The position numbers were made by a program, and so were the translations under genes. Of a stretch of 64,000 nt of DNA, positions 18,750 to 27,051 are shown in pieces; the first letter of the stretch is position 1; every line of letters starts with the position of its first letter. The DNA comes from Bacillus sp. REN3 (GTDB lineage: Bacteria; Bacillota; Bacilli; Bacillales; Cytobacillaceae): the NCBI RefSeq assembly GCF_017912555.1, contig NZ_JAERSD010000015.1, forward strand, positions 47,584 through 111,583, given 5' to 3'. Below the pieces are notes generated by a model, which made no database searches, was not told the DNA's origin, and worked only from the letters and a program-made list of their open reading frames with translations.

Positions 18750-20597
18750 ATGGCCATTCTATTTGAAAGTATTGCTCAGTTGGATCATTCGAAGGAATTT
18801 GCGAAGCTGCATCAAAAATTTCACAAATTCAATCCCTTGAAGGTTCTAAGAGTGGATCAGTTTGAAATCCGTCATTCCAATGTACTTGCCTGGCTGCTTG
18901 ATCCTCATGAGAATCACCAGCTTGGGAGTACGTTTCTGAAAAAACTATTGACCCGCCTTTTAACGAGGACAGAGAATGAGGAGAAATACACGGACTTTGA
19001 TTTCCTGGCCAATATGTATGCTAGTTTTTCAGACGTTGAAGTATATCGTGAGGTCAAAACGGATACCAATCGTTATATCGACTTGGTTGTGGCAGTGCCA
19101 TCACAAAAGATGGTCATTTTGATAGAAAATAAGTTCCATGCTGCTGAGTCCGTGGGCCAGTTGGATGATTACCTGAATCACGTCAAAAGTATATATCAGG
19201 GCTATCAAGTCGTTCCTGTCTTTTTAACTTTAAGAAGTGATGCACCAACCCATAATGAATATATGGTTCTGGATTATAACGATGTTCTGGAGATCATCCT
19301 TTTACATATTGAATTGAATAGGGATGCCATTTCAGATAATATCTATGAGTTTTTATTGTATTATTGTGAAGTTTTGAAAGAGGAACTGGTTCATGACGAT
19401 GAGGCTGCCCAGCTCGCACTTGACGTTTACCAAGCTAATAAACCAGCGATTGATTTGCTCTATTTGAGCCAGCATGGGGATTATCGAAAACAGCCGAGAT
19501 ACGAAGACCATTATCAGTTGCTGGATACCCTGTCATTGAAGCAGCAGGAAGGTCTAAGGAGGGTTTACGAGAAAAAGAGGAAGACAATCGATTTCATATT
19601 CACGATTGGAAGTAACGTTCTCAGGGAAGCGTTCTTGTCCTTTGTCCAGCTTGAAGAGATTCCCGCTGAAGTCTATAGAGCACACGTTCAGTTTCCGAGC
19701 TTCATTTTACCAGAATGGCTTGAATATAAAGAGACGATCGGGGAGCCAGAACATGGTTATTGGCTCGGACATGGTCTGATTATCTGGTATGAAAGGACTT
19801 GGGATGAAAGGCTGAAAATCACCATTGAAGTTGGCCCCGTTCCATATGACCAGCGTCTCAAAATATTAAATGCACTCGAGCAGCAGGGAATCCATATACG
19901 TCCAGCTGCGAAGATCGAGGGGAAGAAATATACAAGGGTTTTCACGCAAACTATACCGGTTGCTGATTGGTCAAGTAAACAAGAAATCGTGGATAAGATG
20001 GAATCTTTGTTCCATGATAAAGGAACAATGGATTTCTTCAAGAAAATGGGCTTGGCTCTGGAATCGCTTGAAGAAGACAATGAAGTTGAAATGGAGCAAG
20101 CAATCAGACAGCATAGCAAATCGGCTGGTATTTTTCCGAAAAGGCCATTTATAAGGTTTGCAGCGGATCATGGGATCCTGGAGACCGATTTCCGTATCGG
20201 AAACCGCAATGCTTCCTTTATACTGAATGGTTTCAAGGAGTTGGAGAAAATCTACGGAACAACAAGGGAAAAGTGGTGGTGGCACGATAGTACCTTTGTT
20301 TTATGGTTTGACCGGCTCCATGACGGGAGACTGAAGCTAACATTAGAGCTTGGCCCTTTACAGGCAGATAAACGATTGCAACTGATCGAAAGGCTGGAGG
20401 AAATGGGTTTGTCCTTTTCCGCTCATTCCAAACAACAATCGGCAAGATATACTCGCTTGTATTCAAACACTGCGAGGGTTGAAGATTGGGATGATAGTGA
20501 AGAAGTATATTGGGAAATGGTTCGTCTATACAAGCATCCAGAAATGCATTGGGTATTGAATTTGATTGATCAGTTAGCCGTAAAATCAGTATTATGA
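18750..20597 (+). CDS. PD-(D/E)XK nuclease family protein with duplicated C-terminal module
   Basis: A 615-residue protein. The N-terminal domain is of the PDDEXK_4 type: R-V-D-Q-F-E-I-R-H-S-N-V-L-A-W-L-L-D-P near residue 28-46, then Asp111 (R-Y-I-D-L-V-V) and Glu126-Asn-Lys128 (V-I-L-I-E-N-K-F-H), which form the D...ExK metal site, with Q-L-D-D-Y behind. The C-terminal half holds two copies of one module about 174 residues apart: R-L-K-I-T-I-E-V-G-P (about 350) with Y-T-R-V-F (about 391), and R-L-K-L-T-L-E-L-G-P (about 524) with Y-T-R-L-Y (about 564). It stands behind mcrBC and an IS21 scar and may be an accessory defence nuclease, but no activity can be shown. The ATG has GGAGAG upstream. 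Confidence 0.72.
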   Translation: MAILFESIAQLDHSKEFAKLHQKFHKFNPLKVLRVDQFEIRHSNVLAWLLDPHENHQLGSTFLKKLLTRLLTRTENEEKYTDFDFLANMYASFSDVEVYREVKTDTNRYIDLVVAVPSQKMVILIENKFHAAESVGQLDDYLNHVKSIYQGYQVVPVFLTLRSDAPTHNEYMVLDYNDVLEIILLHIELNRDAISDNIYEFLLYYCEVLKEELVHDDEAAQLALDVYQANKPAIDLLYLSQHGDYRKQPRYEDHYQLLDTLSLKQQEGLRRVYEKKRKTIDFIFTIGSNVLREAFLSFVQLEEIPAEVYRAHVQFPSFILPEWLEYKETIGEPEHGYWLGHGLIIWYERTWDERLKITIEVGPVPYDQRLKILNALEQQGIHIRPAAKIEGKKYTRVFTQTIPVADWSSKQEIVDKMESLFHDKGTMDFFKKMGLALESLEEDNEVEMEQAIRQHSKSAGIFPKRPFIRFAADHGILETDFRIGNRNASFILNGFKELEKIYGTTREKWWWHDSTFVLWFDRLHDGRLKLTLELGPLQADKRLQLIERLEEMGLSFSAHSKQQSARYTRLYSNTARVEDWDDSEEVYWEMVRLYKHPEMHWVLNLIDQLAVKSVL

Positions 20598-20607
20598 GAA
20601 TAGATGA

Positions 20608-20741
20608 AATGCTTGAATGTGCCATATGGACAAACCGAGGCAAAGGAAATTCCAGAGTTATTAATGCAATTTACGGATGTAATTAACCTTTTGAGAATGC
20701 TGAGCAGGGTCAAGATAGAAAAGGGAACGAAAATTCACTAG
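20608..20741 (+). pseudogene. scar resembling the McrC C-terminus
   Basis: A 44-codon frame reads E-A-K-E-I-P-E-L-L-M-Q-F-T-D-V-I-N-L-L-R-M-L-S-R-V. The intact McrC reads E-A-K-E-L-P-E-L-F-M-K-S-T-E-E-M-T-I-W-R-M-L-R-R-V near its C-terminus (about 17510-17575). The match suggests the remains of a second mcrC-like gene or a partial duplication left behind the PD-(D/E)XK gene. Confidence 0.45.
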
Positions 20742-20828
20742 AGAAACTTGGCATGTATCTGCAGAATGAGTCAAAAGTGGAGAATGGTCAATGGCGAATG
20801 CTATGCAAGTCATTTTAGAGGGATAGAC

Positions 20829-21302
20829 ATGAACCAAAACAACGCAACAAACAAAAACGCTACGCGAGTAGGTGAACGCGAGATTGTGATCACACGCGTA
20901 TATGATGCTCCACGTGATCTTGTGTTTAAAGCTTGGTCGAAGGAGGAGTATCTGTCGAAGTGGTGGGGACCTCAAGGTTTTACGACGACTTTTTAGAAGT
21001 TTGATATGAAACCGGGCGGTACTTGGCAGTTTATCACGCACGGTCCTGATGGCGTTGATTTTTCCAACACCAACGTCATTGTCGAAGTTGTTAAACACGA
21101 GAGAATCGTTATCAACCATACTGTGTTTCCCCATTATCTGGCGACAGCCACCTTTGAGGATCTGGATGGTAAGACCAAACTTACTTATAGTGCAGTTTTT
21201 GAAGAAAATACCGCCGTATTCGATAAGGTGAAAACATATGCCGTCCCAGGTGCCGAACAGATGATGGATCGTCTGGAGGAGCATCTGGCAAGTATGTCTT
21301 AA
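20829..21302 (+). pseudogene. AHSA1/SRPBCC-domain protein with one in-frame amber codon
   Basis: A START-like small ligand-binding protein of the AHSA1 (activator of Hsp90 ATPase homologue 1-like) family. The N-terminal part has V-I-T-R-V-Y-D-A-P-R-D-L-V-F-K-A-W and Y-L-S-K-W-W-G-P-Q-G-F-T-T-T-F; after a TAG (20994-20996) the same frame goes on with K-F-D-M-K-P-G-G-T-W-Q-F-I-T-H-G-P-D-G. Total length of about 157 codons is normal for the family, so a single nonsense codon is the only defect. The second part could also start at the ATG at 21006. The substrate is unknown. Confidence 0.75.
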
Positions 21303-21472
21303 AAGTCCCTGAAAACAGTTTTCACAAAAGCAATCTGATAAATTGAAAACAAGAATTGCTTGAAATCTACGACAGTGAATTGATATACGTTGGCATTGCG
21401 ACCAGCGCCCCAAAGCACCCATCAAGATTCTTTACGCTTTTACGGGCATGATGAGAATAAATTATAGCTATC

Positions 21473-21503
21473 AAAAAAGGCCTGCAAAATAGCAGGCCTT
21501 TTC
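21473..21503 (-). terminator. terminator of thermonuclease gene
   Basis: AAAAGGCCTGC and GCAGGCCTTTT are perfect arms around AAAATA. T runs are present on both strands, so it may be bidirectional; on the minus strand it follows the nuclease stop. Confidence 0.85.
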
Positions 21504-21504
21504 C

Positions 21505-22665
21505 TTATCGCTCACATGCATAATTGTCTTTGTCGCGGTCCATCTTCGGCTGGTATGCCGGATGGTCAGCAGGGACACCGTTCGGATACTTCGTCCTCAG
21601 TTCTGTGCAGTTAGCAAAAATTTCTGTTTGATTATTTGTCGCAGGTGCTGTAGATGCCGGCTTTGATGGTGTAGCCCCTGACTTTGATCCTGAAGTGGAT
21701 TGCCTGGATGTTGTATTGGCTGTTCTTTGGGAATCGAGATCACCTTTTGTGGTTCCTTCAGTTCCATATGCCCAGAGACCTGTGCCAGCTTCACGCGCTT
21801 CCCTGGCAAATTTCACGAAAAAGTCGCTGTACTTCACATCTGGCGGATAGGTGGATGGTTCTGCGTACCCGTTCAACACAAGATGAGCATTGAACATTTT
21901 TGCACGGATTTCATTTTCGTTCATATCGTTGGCGGGGATTGCTAGCCAGATGATTCTCAGGTAACGCCCATATCTGTCTGTTTCACTTACATCCCTTTGC
22001 ATCCAGATTTTCTTCCCGGAAAGCTTGGATTTCGTGTAGTTGCTAGCTTCTTTCCCGTAAGTTTCATTCCTTGTGGTTGACTCCGGCGTATTGACGCCAA
22101 TTAATCTAACTTTGCGGCCATCCGTCGTCACAATTGTATCGCCATCGACGACACGGCCAACTGTAACAGCCTCCAGTCCGAGTTCAGCAATTCGCGCTTC
22201 TTCCTTTGCCTTTGACTCAGCTTCCGCTTTTGCTTTTGATTCTTCACCAGTCTTGGCTTCTGCTTCCGCTTTTTCTTTCGCTTCAGCTTCTTGCTTGGCT
22301 TTGGCAGCTGCCTCTTCCATTTCTTTCTTCTCAGCCAGTTCTTTGACTTCCTTCTCTTTTTCTATCTTCGCGCTTTCAACTTGTTCCTGGTCCTTCTTTA
22401 CTACCTGTGTAGATTTCGTATCTGCCTTTGTTTTATCTTCCTCAGGTTCTGAAAAGAATATTACAAGGGAAAGGGTAGCGACAATCCCAGCGGTGATAAA
22501 CATCCATGGCTTTCCAGAAAAAGATTTCCCTTTGCTTTTTTGACTGGACAGCCAGAAGCCAATAAGGTAAATCGCCAAGCCAATTAATCCGATCGGGGTT
22601 ACGATGGTCAATAACAACAGAAATAAAAGGCCAATGATCAGGAAGATGAATTTAAGAATCCTAAT
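21505..22665 (-). CDS. membrane-anchored thermonuclease (SNase) with Excalibur domain
   Basis: Calcium-dependent nuclease of the staphylococcal nuclease family. Two N-terminal membrane segments (I-L-K-F-I-F-L-I-I-G-L-L-F..., then W-M-F-I-T-A-G-I-V-A) are followed by a long Lys/Glu/Ala coiled-coil-like linker. The SNase domain has V-V-D-G-D-T-I-V, then R-L-I-G-V-N-T-P-E-S and D-R-Y-G-R-Y-L-R supplying the catalytic Arg, Glu, Arg. A Ser/Thr-rich spacer leads to a C-terminal Excalibur motif, D-R-D-K-D-N-Y-A-C-E. It probably acts outside the membrane on DNA. No ATG/GTG/TTG is well placed: TTG at 22617 lacks a ribosome site, while ATT at 22665 lies 8 bases after AAAGGGGG. I chose ATT, giving 386 residues; this start is an inference. 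Confidence 0.8.
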   Translation of the reverse strand: MRILKFIFLIIGLLFLLLLTIVTPIGLIGLAIYLIGFWLSSQKSKGKSFSGKPWMFITAGIVATLSLVIFFSEPEEDKTKADTKSTQVVKKDQEQVESAKIEKEKEVKELAEKKEMEEAAAKAKQEAEAKEKAEAEAKTGEESKAKAEAESKAKEEARIAELGLEAVTVGRVVDGDTIVTTDGRKVRLIGVNTPESTTRNETYGKEASNYTKSKLSGKKIWMQRDVSETDRYGRYLRIIWLAIPANDMNENEIRAKMFNAHLVLNGYAEPSTYPPDVKYSDFFVKFAREAREAGTGLWAYGTEGTTKGDLDSQRTANTTSRQSTSGSKSGATPSKPASTAPATNNQTEIFANCTELRTKYPNGVPADHPAYQPKMDRDKDNYACER

Positions 22666-22810
22666 TTTCTTTTCCCCCTTTTTTTCTTTTTCTAGGATAA
22701 TTATATCAATTATTTGGAAAGGGGGTGTGGAAAATTGAGTTTTTAAATATTAACAGAATTTTCATTACAATTCGAGGGATGAAGTCAAAAAGGGGAGGGG
22801 AGAGAAAGTG

Positions 22811-22921
22811 ACTGATAACCAAACAGGCAACAAAATATAATAAGCTCACCCGCAACCGGATCTCAGAGATGGTTTAAAACAGCGGGTGAGCATGTAGTTA
22901 AAAAGACTGTTTGTTATCAAG
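22811..22921. repeat. nested inverted repeat (long hairpin)
   Basis: Outer arms TGATAACCAAACAG (22813-22826) and CTGTTTGTTATCA (22907-22919) pair with one bulged base. Inner arms GCTCACCCGC (22844-22853) and GCGGGTGAGC (22882-22891) pair perfectly. It lies between the MaoC-like gene and the nuclease gene, both leftward. It could be a transcription terminator for the former, or a small MITE-like insertion. Confidence 0.6.
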
Positions 22922-22940
22922 TCTGAAATGATTATTTTTC

Positions 22941-23312
22941 TTAATCTCTGATGATTCCATGGCTTGAACCCTTAAGTACAACATTTCCATTTTGATTATG
23001 ATATACCGTCTCCATAGCCACAGTTTTAAACCCTTCAGATTGCTCAACTTTTGTAAGGATTATTTTACATGTAATAGTATCTCCCGTAATAACCGGTCGA
23101 ATAAATTCACTTACCATCTCTCTGTCAATATAGTTTAAATCCCCGCCAATCTTCGTTCCTATGCTTGCAGTTAATAACCCTTGAACCATTAACCGTCCAT
23201 TTTCATCGGGTTCAATATGATGCCTGCCTTGATCTCCGGAAATTATCCCGAACTCTACTACCTCATCTTTTGTAAAAGTTCTTTCCCATGTGTAAACATC
23301 ACCAGTTTTTAT
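22941..23312 (-). CDS. MaoC-like hotdog protein, start codon unclear
   Basis: About 124 codons of a MaoC/acyl-dehydratase hotdog fold: W-E-R-T-F-T-K-D-E-V-V-E-F-G-I-I-S-G-D, then a helix R-L-M-V-Q-G-L-L-T-A-S-I-G-T-K-I-G-G, Y-I-D-R-E-M-V-S-E-F-I-R-P-V-I-T-G-D-T-I, and a C-terminal strand V-V-L-K-G-S-S-H-G. The usual MaoC catalytic Asp/His hydratase motif reads S-G-D-Q-G-R-H-H-I, so it is partly altered. No ATG/GTG/TTG starts this full domain: the only spot with a ribosome site (GGAG, 9 bases upstream) has ATA at 23312. The internal ATG at 23189 would cut off a third of the fold. Either the start has mutated or an unusual start is used. Confidence 0.6.
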   Translation of the reverse strand: MKTGDVYTWERTFTKDEVVEFGIISGDQGRHHIEPDENGRLMVQGLLTASIGTKIGGDLNYIDREMVSEFIRPVITGDTITCKIILTKVEQSEGFKTVAMETVYHNQNGNVVLKGSSHGIIRD

Positions 23313-23908
23313 CCAAAAACACTCCGTATTTTAAATTTTCTGTCTATTGATTATAACACAGGAATGAGTGGTTATTCATTCAACTTTTTCAGCTGAACCT
23401 TTTTGAACAATTAGTTCAAGAAAGACTGTCATACAAGTATGCAAATATAAAATTTTTAAAATATAGATTTAATATACATCCCGCCAAAACAGTTTGTATC
23501 GGGAAGATAAGCATGACACTCTTTGAGGTGCTGCATGAATACTTAAAGTGTGAAGAACTGGCTGATTTTTTGGAGATATGCCTGAGCTGGTCTATCACGG
23601 TCTGTCGATGATCACGAGAGGAAAAATAACGAAACGGAAAGAAGGAAGAGGGAGTTCGCGAGAAGGTTAGCTGGTGAAAGGTAATAGATAAAACGAATGG
23701 GAAAAAGAACTCTTTTGAGGTTCTTGTTGTATTCAACGAAGAATTAGAGCAAAAGTCGGGGGATAACCAGTCCATTTCCATTCCTCTTTCTTACCCACAT
23801 TACCCCTCAGCTACCCATCCATCTCGACTTTCTCCATTTTGAGTTCTGCTGGTTACGTTAATATCATAAAGTTCCCTAAAACAGGAGTTTAGTAGCATGA
23901 AATTTTGT
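23313..23908. other. intergenic, possible decayed frame
   Basis: A plus-strand frame from about 23370 to 23612 reads protein-like (L-S-Y-K-Y-A-N-I-K-F-L-K-Y-R-F-N, then T-L-F-E-V-L-H-E-Y-L-K-C-E-E-L-A-D-F-L-E-I) but has no start or ribosome site. I take it as a possible remnant of an unknown gene. The rest shows nothing. Confidence 0.3.
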
Positions 23909-23936
23909 TTGAATTTTCTAATAACATTTGTATAAT
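23909..23936 (+). promoter_or_regulatory. candidate promoter of the abg operon
   Basis: TTGAAT, 16 bases, TATAAT. It gives a leader of about 125 bases before the abgB start; I see no riboswitch in that leader. Confidence 0.5.
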
Positions 23937-24069
23937 AATATTTAAGGTAAATAAACGGAAAAATTCCGAAATAAAGTTTTACCTGAAAATCTGGTTATTG
24001 CCAGTGCTGAGTTGTTACTGATAATTGGTCATGTATCAGAGCGAAACAGAATTTTTTAAGGAGGACTCT

Positions 24070-25497
24070 ATGCCAAACAACTTTGCGAAAGCATACCTGG
24101 AAGAAAACAAAGGGGTTTTTGAAGGTATTAGCGAGTATGTATACGGTCATCCGGAAACTAGATTCGAAGAGTATTCATGTGCGGAGTTTTTAGCTACCGA
24201 GTGTGAAAAAGCGGGGTTCCATGTTGAAAGAAACGCAGGGAATATGGAGACAGCCTTTGTAGCGACTTTTGGAAGCGCTTACCCGGTAATCGGGTTCCTG
24301 GGGGAGTTTGATGCATTATCCGGTTTGGGGCAGGTGCCAAACAAGACCTCATTCGAACCAACAGAACTGGATGTGGGCCATGGCTGCGGCCATAATCTGT
24401 TGGGAGCAGGCGCTTTTGCTGCTGCATGTGCCGCAAAAAAGTATCTTGAAGAGCACAAGCTCCCTGGGACTGTTAAGTTTTTTGGATGTCCGGGAGAAGA
24501 AGGCGGTTCCGGAAAGACATTCATGGTCCGGGCAGGGGTGTTTGCCGGGGTGGATGCCGCGTTAACCTGGCATCCGTCGCCTGGGAACAGCATTATGAGC
24601 CTTACAAGTCTGGCAAACTATCAAATTTATTTCAGGTTCAAAGGCTTGTCTTCACATGCCGCAAACTCGCCTCACCTCGGACGGAGTGCCCTTGATGCAG
24701 TTGAGTTGATGAACGTTGGCGTGAACTATCTTCGGGAGCATATCATCCAGGAAGCAAGAATTCACTACGCGATCACGAATACAGGCGGCAACTCGCCAAA
24801 TGTCGTCCAGGCAAATGCTGAAGTGCTGTATCTCATTCGGGCGCCAAAGGTCCAACAAGTGGATGAGATTTACAGACGGGTTTGCAAGATTGCCGAAGGT
24901 GCAGCTTTGATGACGGAGACAGAGCTTTCGATTGAGTTCGATAAAGCCTGTTCGAATTATATCCCGAATCGGAGCCTTGAAAAAGTTCTCTATGAAAGTT
25001 TCCTGGAAGCTGGCATCGAAAAACCGGCCGTTGAAGAAAGTGAATTTGCCCAGAAAATTTGGTCCTCGCTGTCAGAGGGTGAAAAAGAAAGCTATTTGGA
25101 GATTTTAAAAGGGTTTGGATACAAGGGCGACGGAAAGGAATTTGAAGGTAAATATCTGGCCGAAACCATTTCGCCATATGAACCTTCTGATGAAATTTTT
25201 GCCGGATCGACAGACGTATCCGATGTCAGCTGGGTTGTTCCGACTGCTCAGTTGACCGCATCGACTTCGGCCTTGGGAACGCCACTGCACACTTGGCAAA
25301 TGACCACGCAGGGGATCAGCAGCTACGCCCATAAAGGAATGCTTCGCGCAGCGGAAGCGATGGCTTTGACAGCTATTAAACTTCTGACTGACAAGGTAGT
25401 GCTGGATTCTGTTAAACATGAATTCAATGAATTTAGGAAGGCCAATCCTTACACATGTCCGATACCTGAAGATGTGAAGCCATCAACTTTAAAATAG
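24070..25497 (+). CDS. abgB: AbgB-type M20 amidohydrolase
   Basis: Zinc-dependent M20 peptidase/amidohydrolase like the B subunit of p-aminobenzoyl-glutamate hydrolase, 475 residues (AbgB about 480). Visible metal-site motifs: G-F-L-G-E-F-D-A-L-S-G near residue 78-88, V-G-H-G-C-G-H-N-L-L-G near 100-110, G-C-P-G-E-E-G-G-S-G-K near 140-150, and T-W-H-P-S-P. The ATG at 24070 is chosen because AAGGAGGA lies directly upstream; the longer reading from 24025 has no ribosome site. It is first in a three-gene operon with an AbgT transporter and an AbgA-type partner, so the two M20 proteins probably act as a pair on an imported acyl-glutamate or similar amide. The true substrate is not certain. Confidence 0.85.
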   Translation: MPNNFAKAYLEENKGVFEGISEYVYGHPETRFEEYSCAEFLATECEKAGFHVERNAGNMETAFVATFGSAYPVIGFLGEFDALSGLGQVPNKTSFEPTELDVGHGCGHNLLGAGAFAAACAAKKYLEEHKLPGTVKFFGCPGEEGGSGKTFMVRAGVFAGVDAALTWHPSPGNSIMSLTSLANYQIYFRFKGLSSHAANSPHLGRSALDAVELMNVGVNYLREHIIQEARIHYAITNTGGNSPNVVQANAEVLYLIRAPKVQQVDEIYRRVCKIAEGAALMTETELSIEFDKACSNYIPNRSLEKVLYESFLEAGIEKPAVEESEFAQKIWSSLSEGEKESYLEILKGFGYKGDGKEFEGKYLAETISPYEPSDEIFAGSTDVSDVSWVVPTAQLTASTSALGTPLHTWQMTTQGISSYAHKGMLRAAEAMALTAIKLLTDKVVLDSVKHEFNEFRKANPYTCPIPEDVKPSTLK

Positions 25498-25507
25498 GAG
25501 GGAGAAT

Positions 25508-27028
25508 ATGGCAGGAGAAAAAAAGAAAAGGGGATTCGCCGAGCGATTCCTCAATGGGATTGAAACTGTCGGAAACAAGCTTCCGGACCCAGTTATTTTG
25601 TTTGCAGCCCTTGCAGTCCTGATTATCATTGTTTCAGCTATTTTCAGCATGTTTGATGCGACCGTTGTACACCCGGGAACAGGCAAGGAGATGCCAGTCA
25701 AAAACCTGGCATCGGGAGAAGGTTTACAGTATATCTTGACATCCATGCTCGAGAACTTTACTGGATTTGCGCCGCTGGGTCTCGTCCTTTCCATGATGCT
25801 TGGGATTGGCCTAGCGGAGAAAGTCGGCATGCTGGATTATGCGATCAAGAAAACCATTTTAAAATCACCGCCGGCCTTAATCACCTATTCTGTTGTATTT
25901 GTCGGTATCATGGGAAATATTGCTTCAGATGCAGCGATGGTTCTTATTCCTCCGCTTGCCGCAATGGTCTTTTATAAAGTTGGCCGCAATCCAATTGCTG
26001 GTTTGGCTGCAGGATACGCAGCAGCGGGTGCAGGCTTCACGGCAAACCTGCTGATTGCAGGCACAGACGCCTTGCTGGCAGGCATTTCGACAGAGGCCGC
26101 GCAGATCATCAATGATGATCTTGTCGTAACACCGGTCGATAACTGGTATTTTAATATCGTTTCCGTCTTTGTCCTTACCATCGTTGGCGGACTGATCACA
26201 ACGAGATTCATTGAGCCGCGGCTGGGCGAGTATAAAGGGGAAGAGGTTGAGGAAGCTGTATCCGAGAATCCGCCGAATGCTGGAAGGGCTTTCCTGAATG
26301 CCACCATTGCAGGGGCCATATACATTGCCGTGATTATCGGGGCGATCCTGATTCCGGATAGCCCGCTTACCAATGAGGATGGCGGTCTTGTTCCATCTCC
26401 ATTCCTTGATGGCATTATCCCGATTATCCTGTTCTTCTTTATCACCGTCGGTACCGTGTATGGAATTACAGTTGGAAAGATTAAGAGCAGCAGGGATCTT
26501 TCCCATTACATGGCTGAATCGATGAAGGATCTATCATCTTATATTGTCTTGATCTTCGCCATTTCACAATTTATCGCTTACTTCAGCTGGTCCAATATTG
26601 CGACATGGGTTGCGGTGAACGGTGCAGAATTCTTAAAAGATATAGAGTTCACCGGAATCGGGCTGATCCTTGCCTATATTGTCTTCACGGCAGCACTCAA
26701 CTTCCTGATTACCTCTGGTTCGGCAAAATGGGCTCTTGAAGCGCCGGTTTTCGTGCCAATGTTCATGCAACTTGGCTACCATCCTGCCTTTACACAGGTG
26801 GCTTACCGTGTGGCGGATTCATCCACGAATATCGTGACTCCGCTGATGCCATATATGGTGATCACGCTGTCATTCATGCAAAAGTATGACAAAAAAGCTG
26901 GAATCGGGACATTCATTGCCTTGATGCTTCCTTATTCGATCAGTTTCTTGCTGACCTGGATCATCATGATTTTAATCTTTGTCTTCTTTAATATTCCGTT
27001 TGGGCCTGGAATCGGTCCTTATCTCTAA
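25508..27028 (+). CDS. abgT: AbgT family transporter
   Basis: A 506-residue polytopic membrane protein of the AbgT family. Members import p-aminobenzoyl-glutamate or export sulfonamides. Roughly a dozen hydrophobic segments are visible, with conserved stretches F-A-P-L-G-L-V-L-S-M-M-L-G-I-G-L-A-E, G-N-I-A-S-D-A-A-M-V-L-I-P-P-L-A and, late in the protein, L-I-T-S-G-S-A-K-W-A-L-E-A-P-V-F and Y-R-V-A-D-S-S-T-N-I-V-T-P-L-M-P-Y. The ATG follows GGAGGGAGAAT and lies only 10 bases after abgB. Its placement between the two M20 hydrolase genes points to uptake of their substrate. Confidence 0.9.
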   Translation: MAGEKKKRGFAERFLNGIETVGNKLPDPVILFAALAVLIIIVSAIFSMFDATVVHPGTGKEMPVKNLASGEGLQYILTSMLENFTGFAPLGLVLSMMLGIGLAEKVGMLDYAIKKTILKSPPALITYSVVFVGIMGNIASDAAMVLIPPLAAMVFYKVGRNPIAGLAAGYAAAGAGFTANLLIAGTDALLAGISTEAAQIINDDLVVTPVDNWYFNIVSVFVLTIVGGLITTRFIEPRLGEYKGEEVEEAVSENPPNAGRAFLNATIAGAIYIAVIIGAILIPDSPLTNEDGGLVPSPFLDGIIPIILFFFITVGTVYGITVGKIKSSRDLSHYMAESMKDLSSYIVLIFAISQFIAYFSWSNIATWVAVNGAEFLKDIEFTGIGLILAYIVFTAALNFLITSGSAKWALEAPVFVPMFMQLGYHPAFTQVAYRVADSSTNIVTPLMPYMVITLSFMQKYDKKAGIGTFIALMLPYSISFLLTWIIMILIFVFFNIPFGPGIGPYL

Positions 27029-27051
27029 TAGCAGCCAGGATGTGATAATAG

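Noticed and set aside
20994..20996. Pyrrolysine or other recoding at the TAG in the AHSA1 gene
   Set aside because: No pyl genes, no recoding structure and no conserved catalytic residue at that position.
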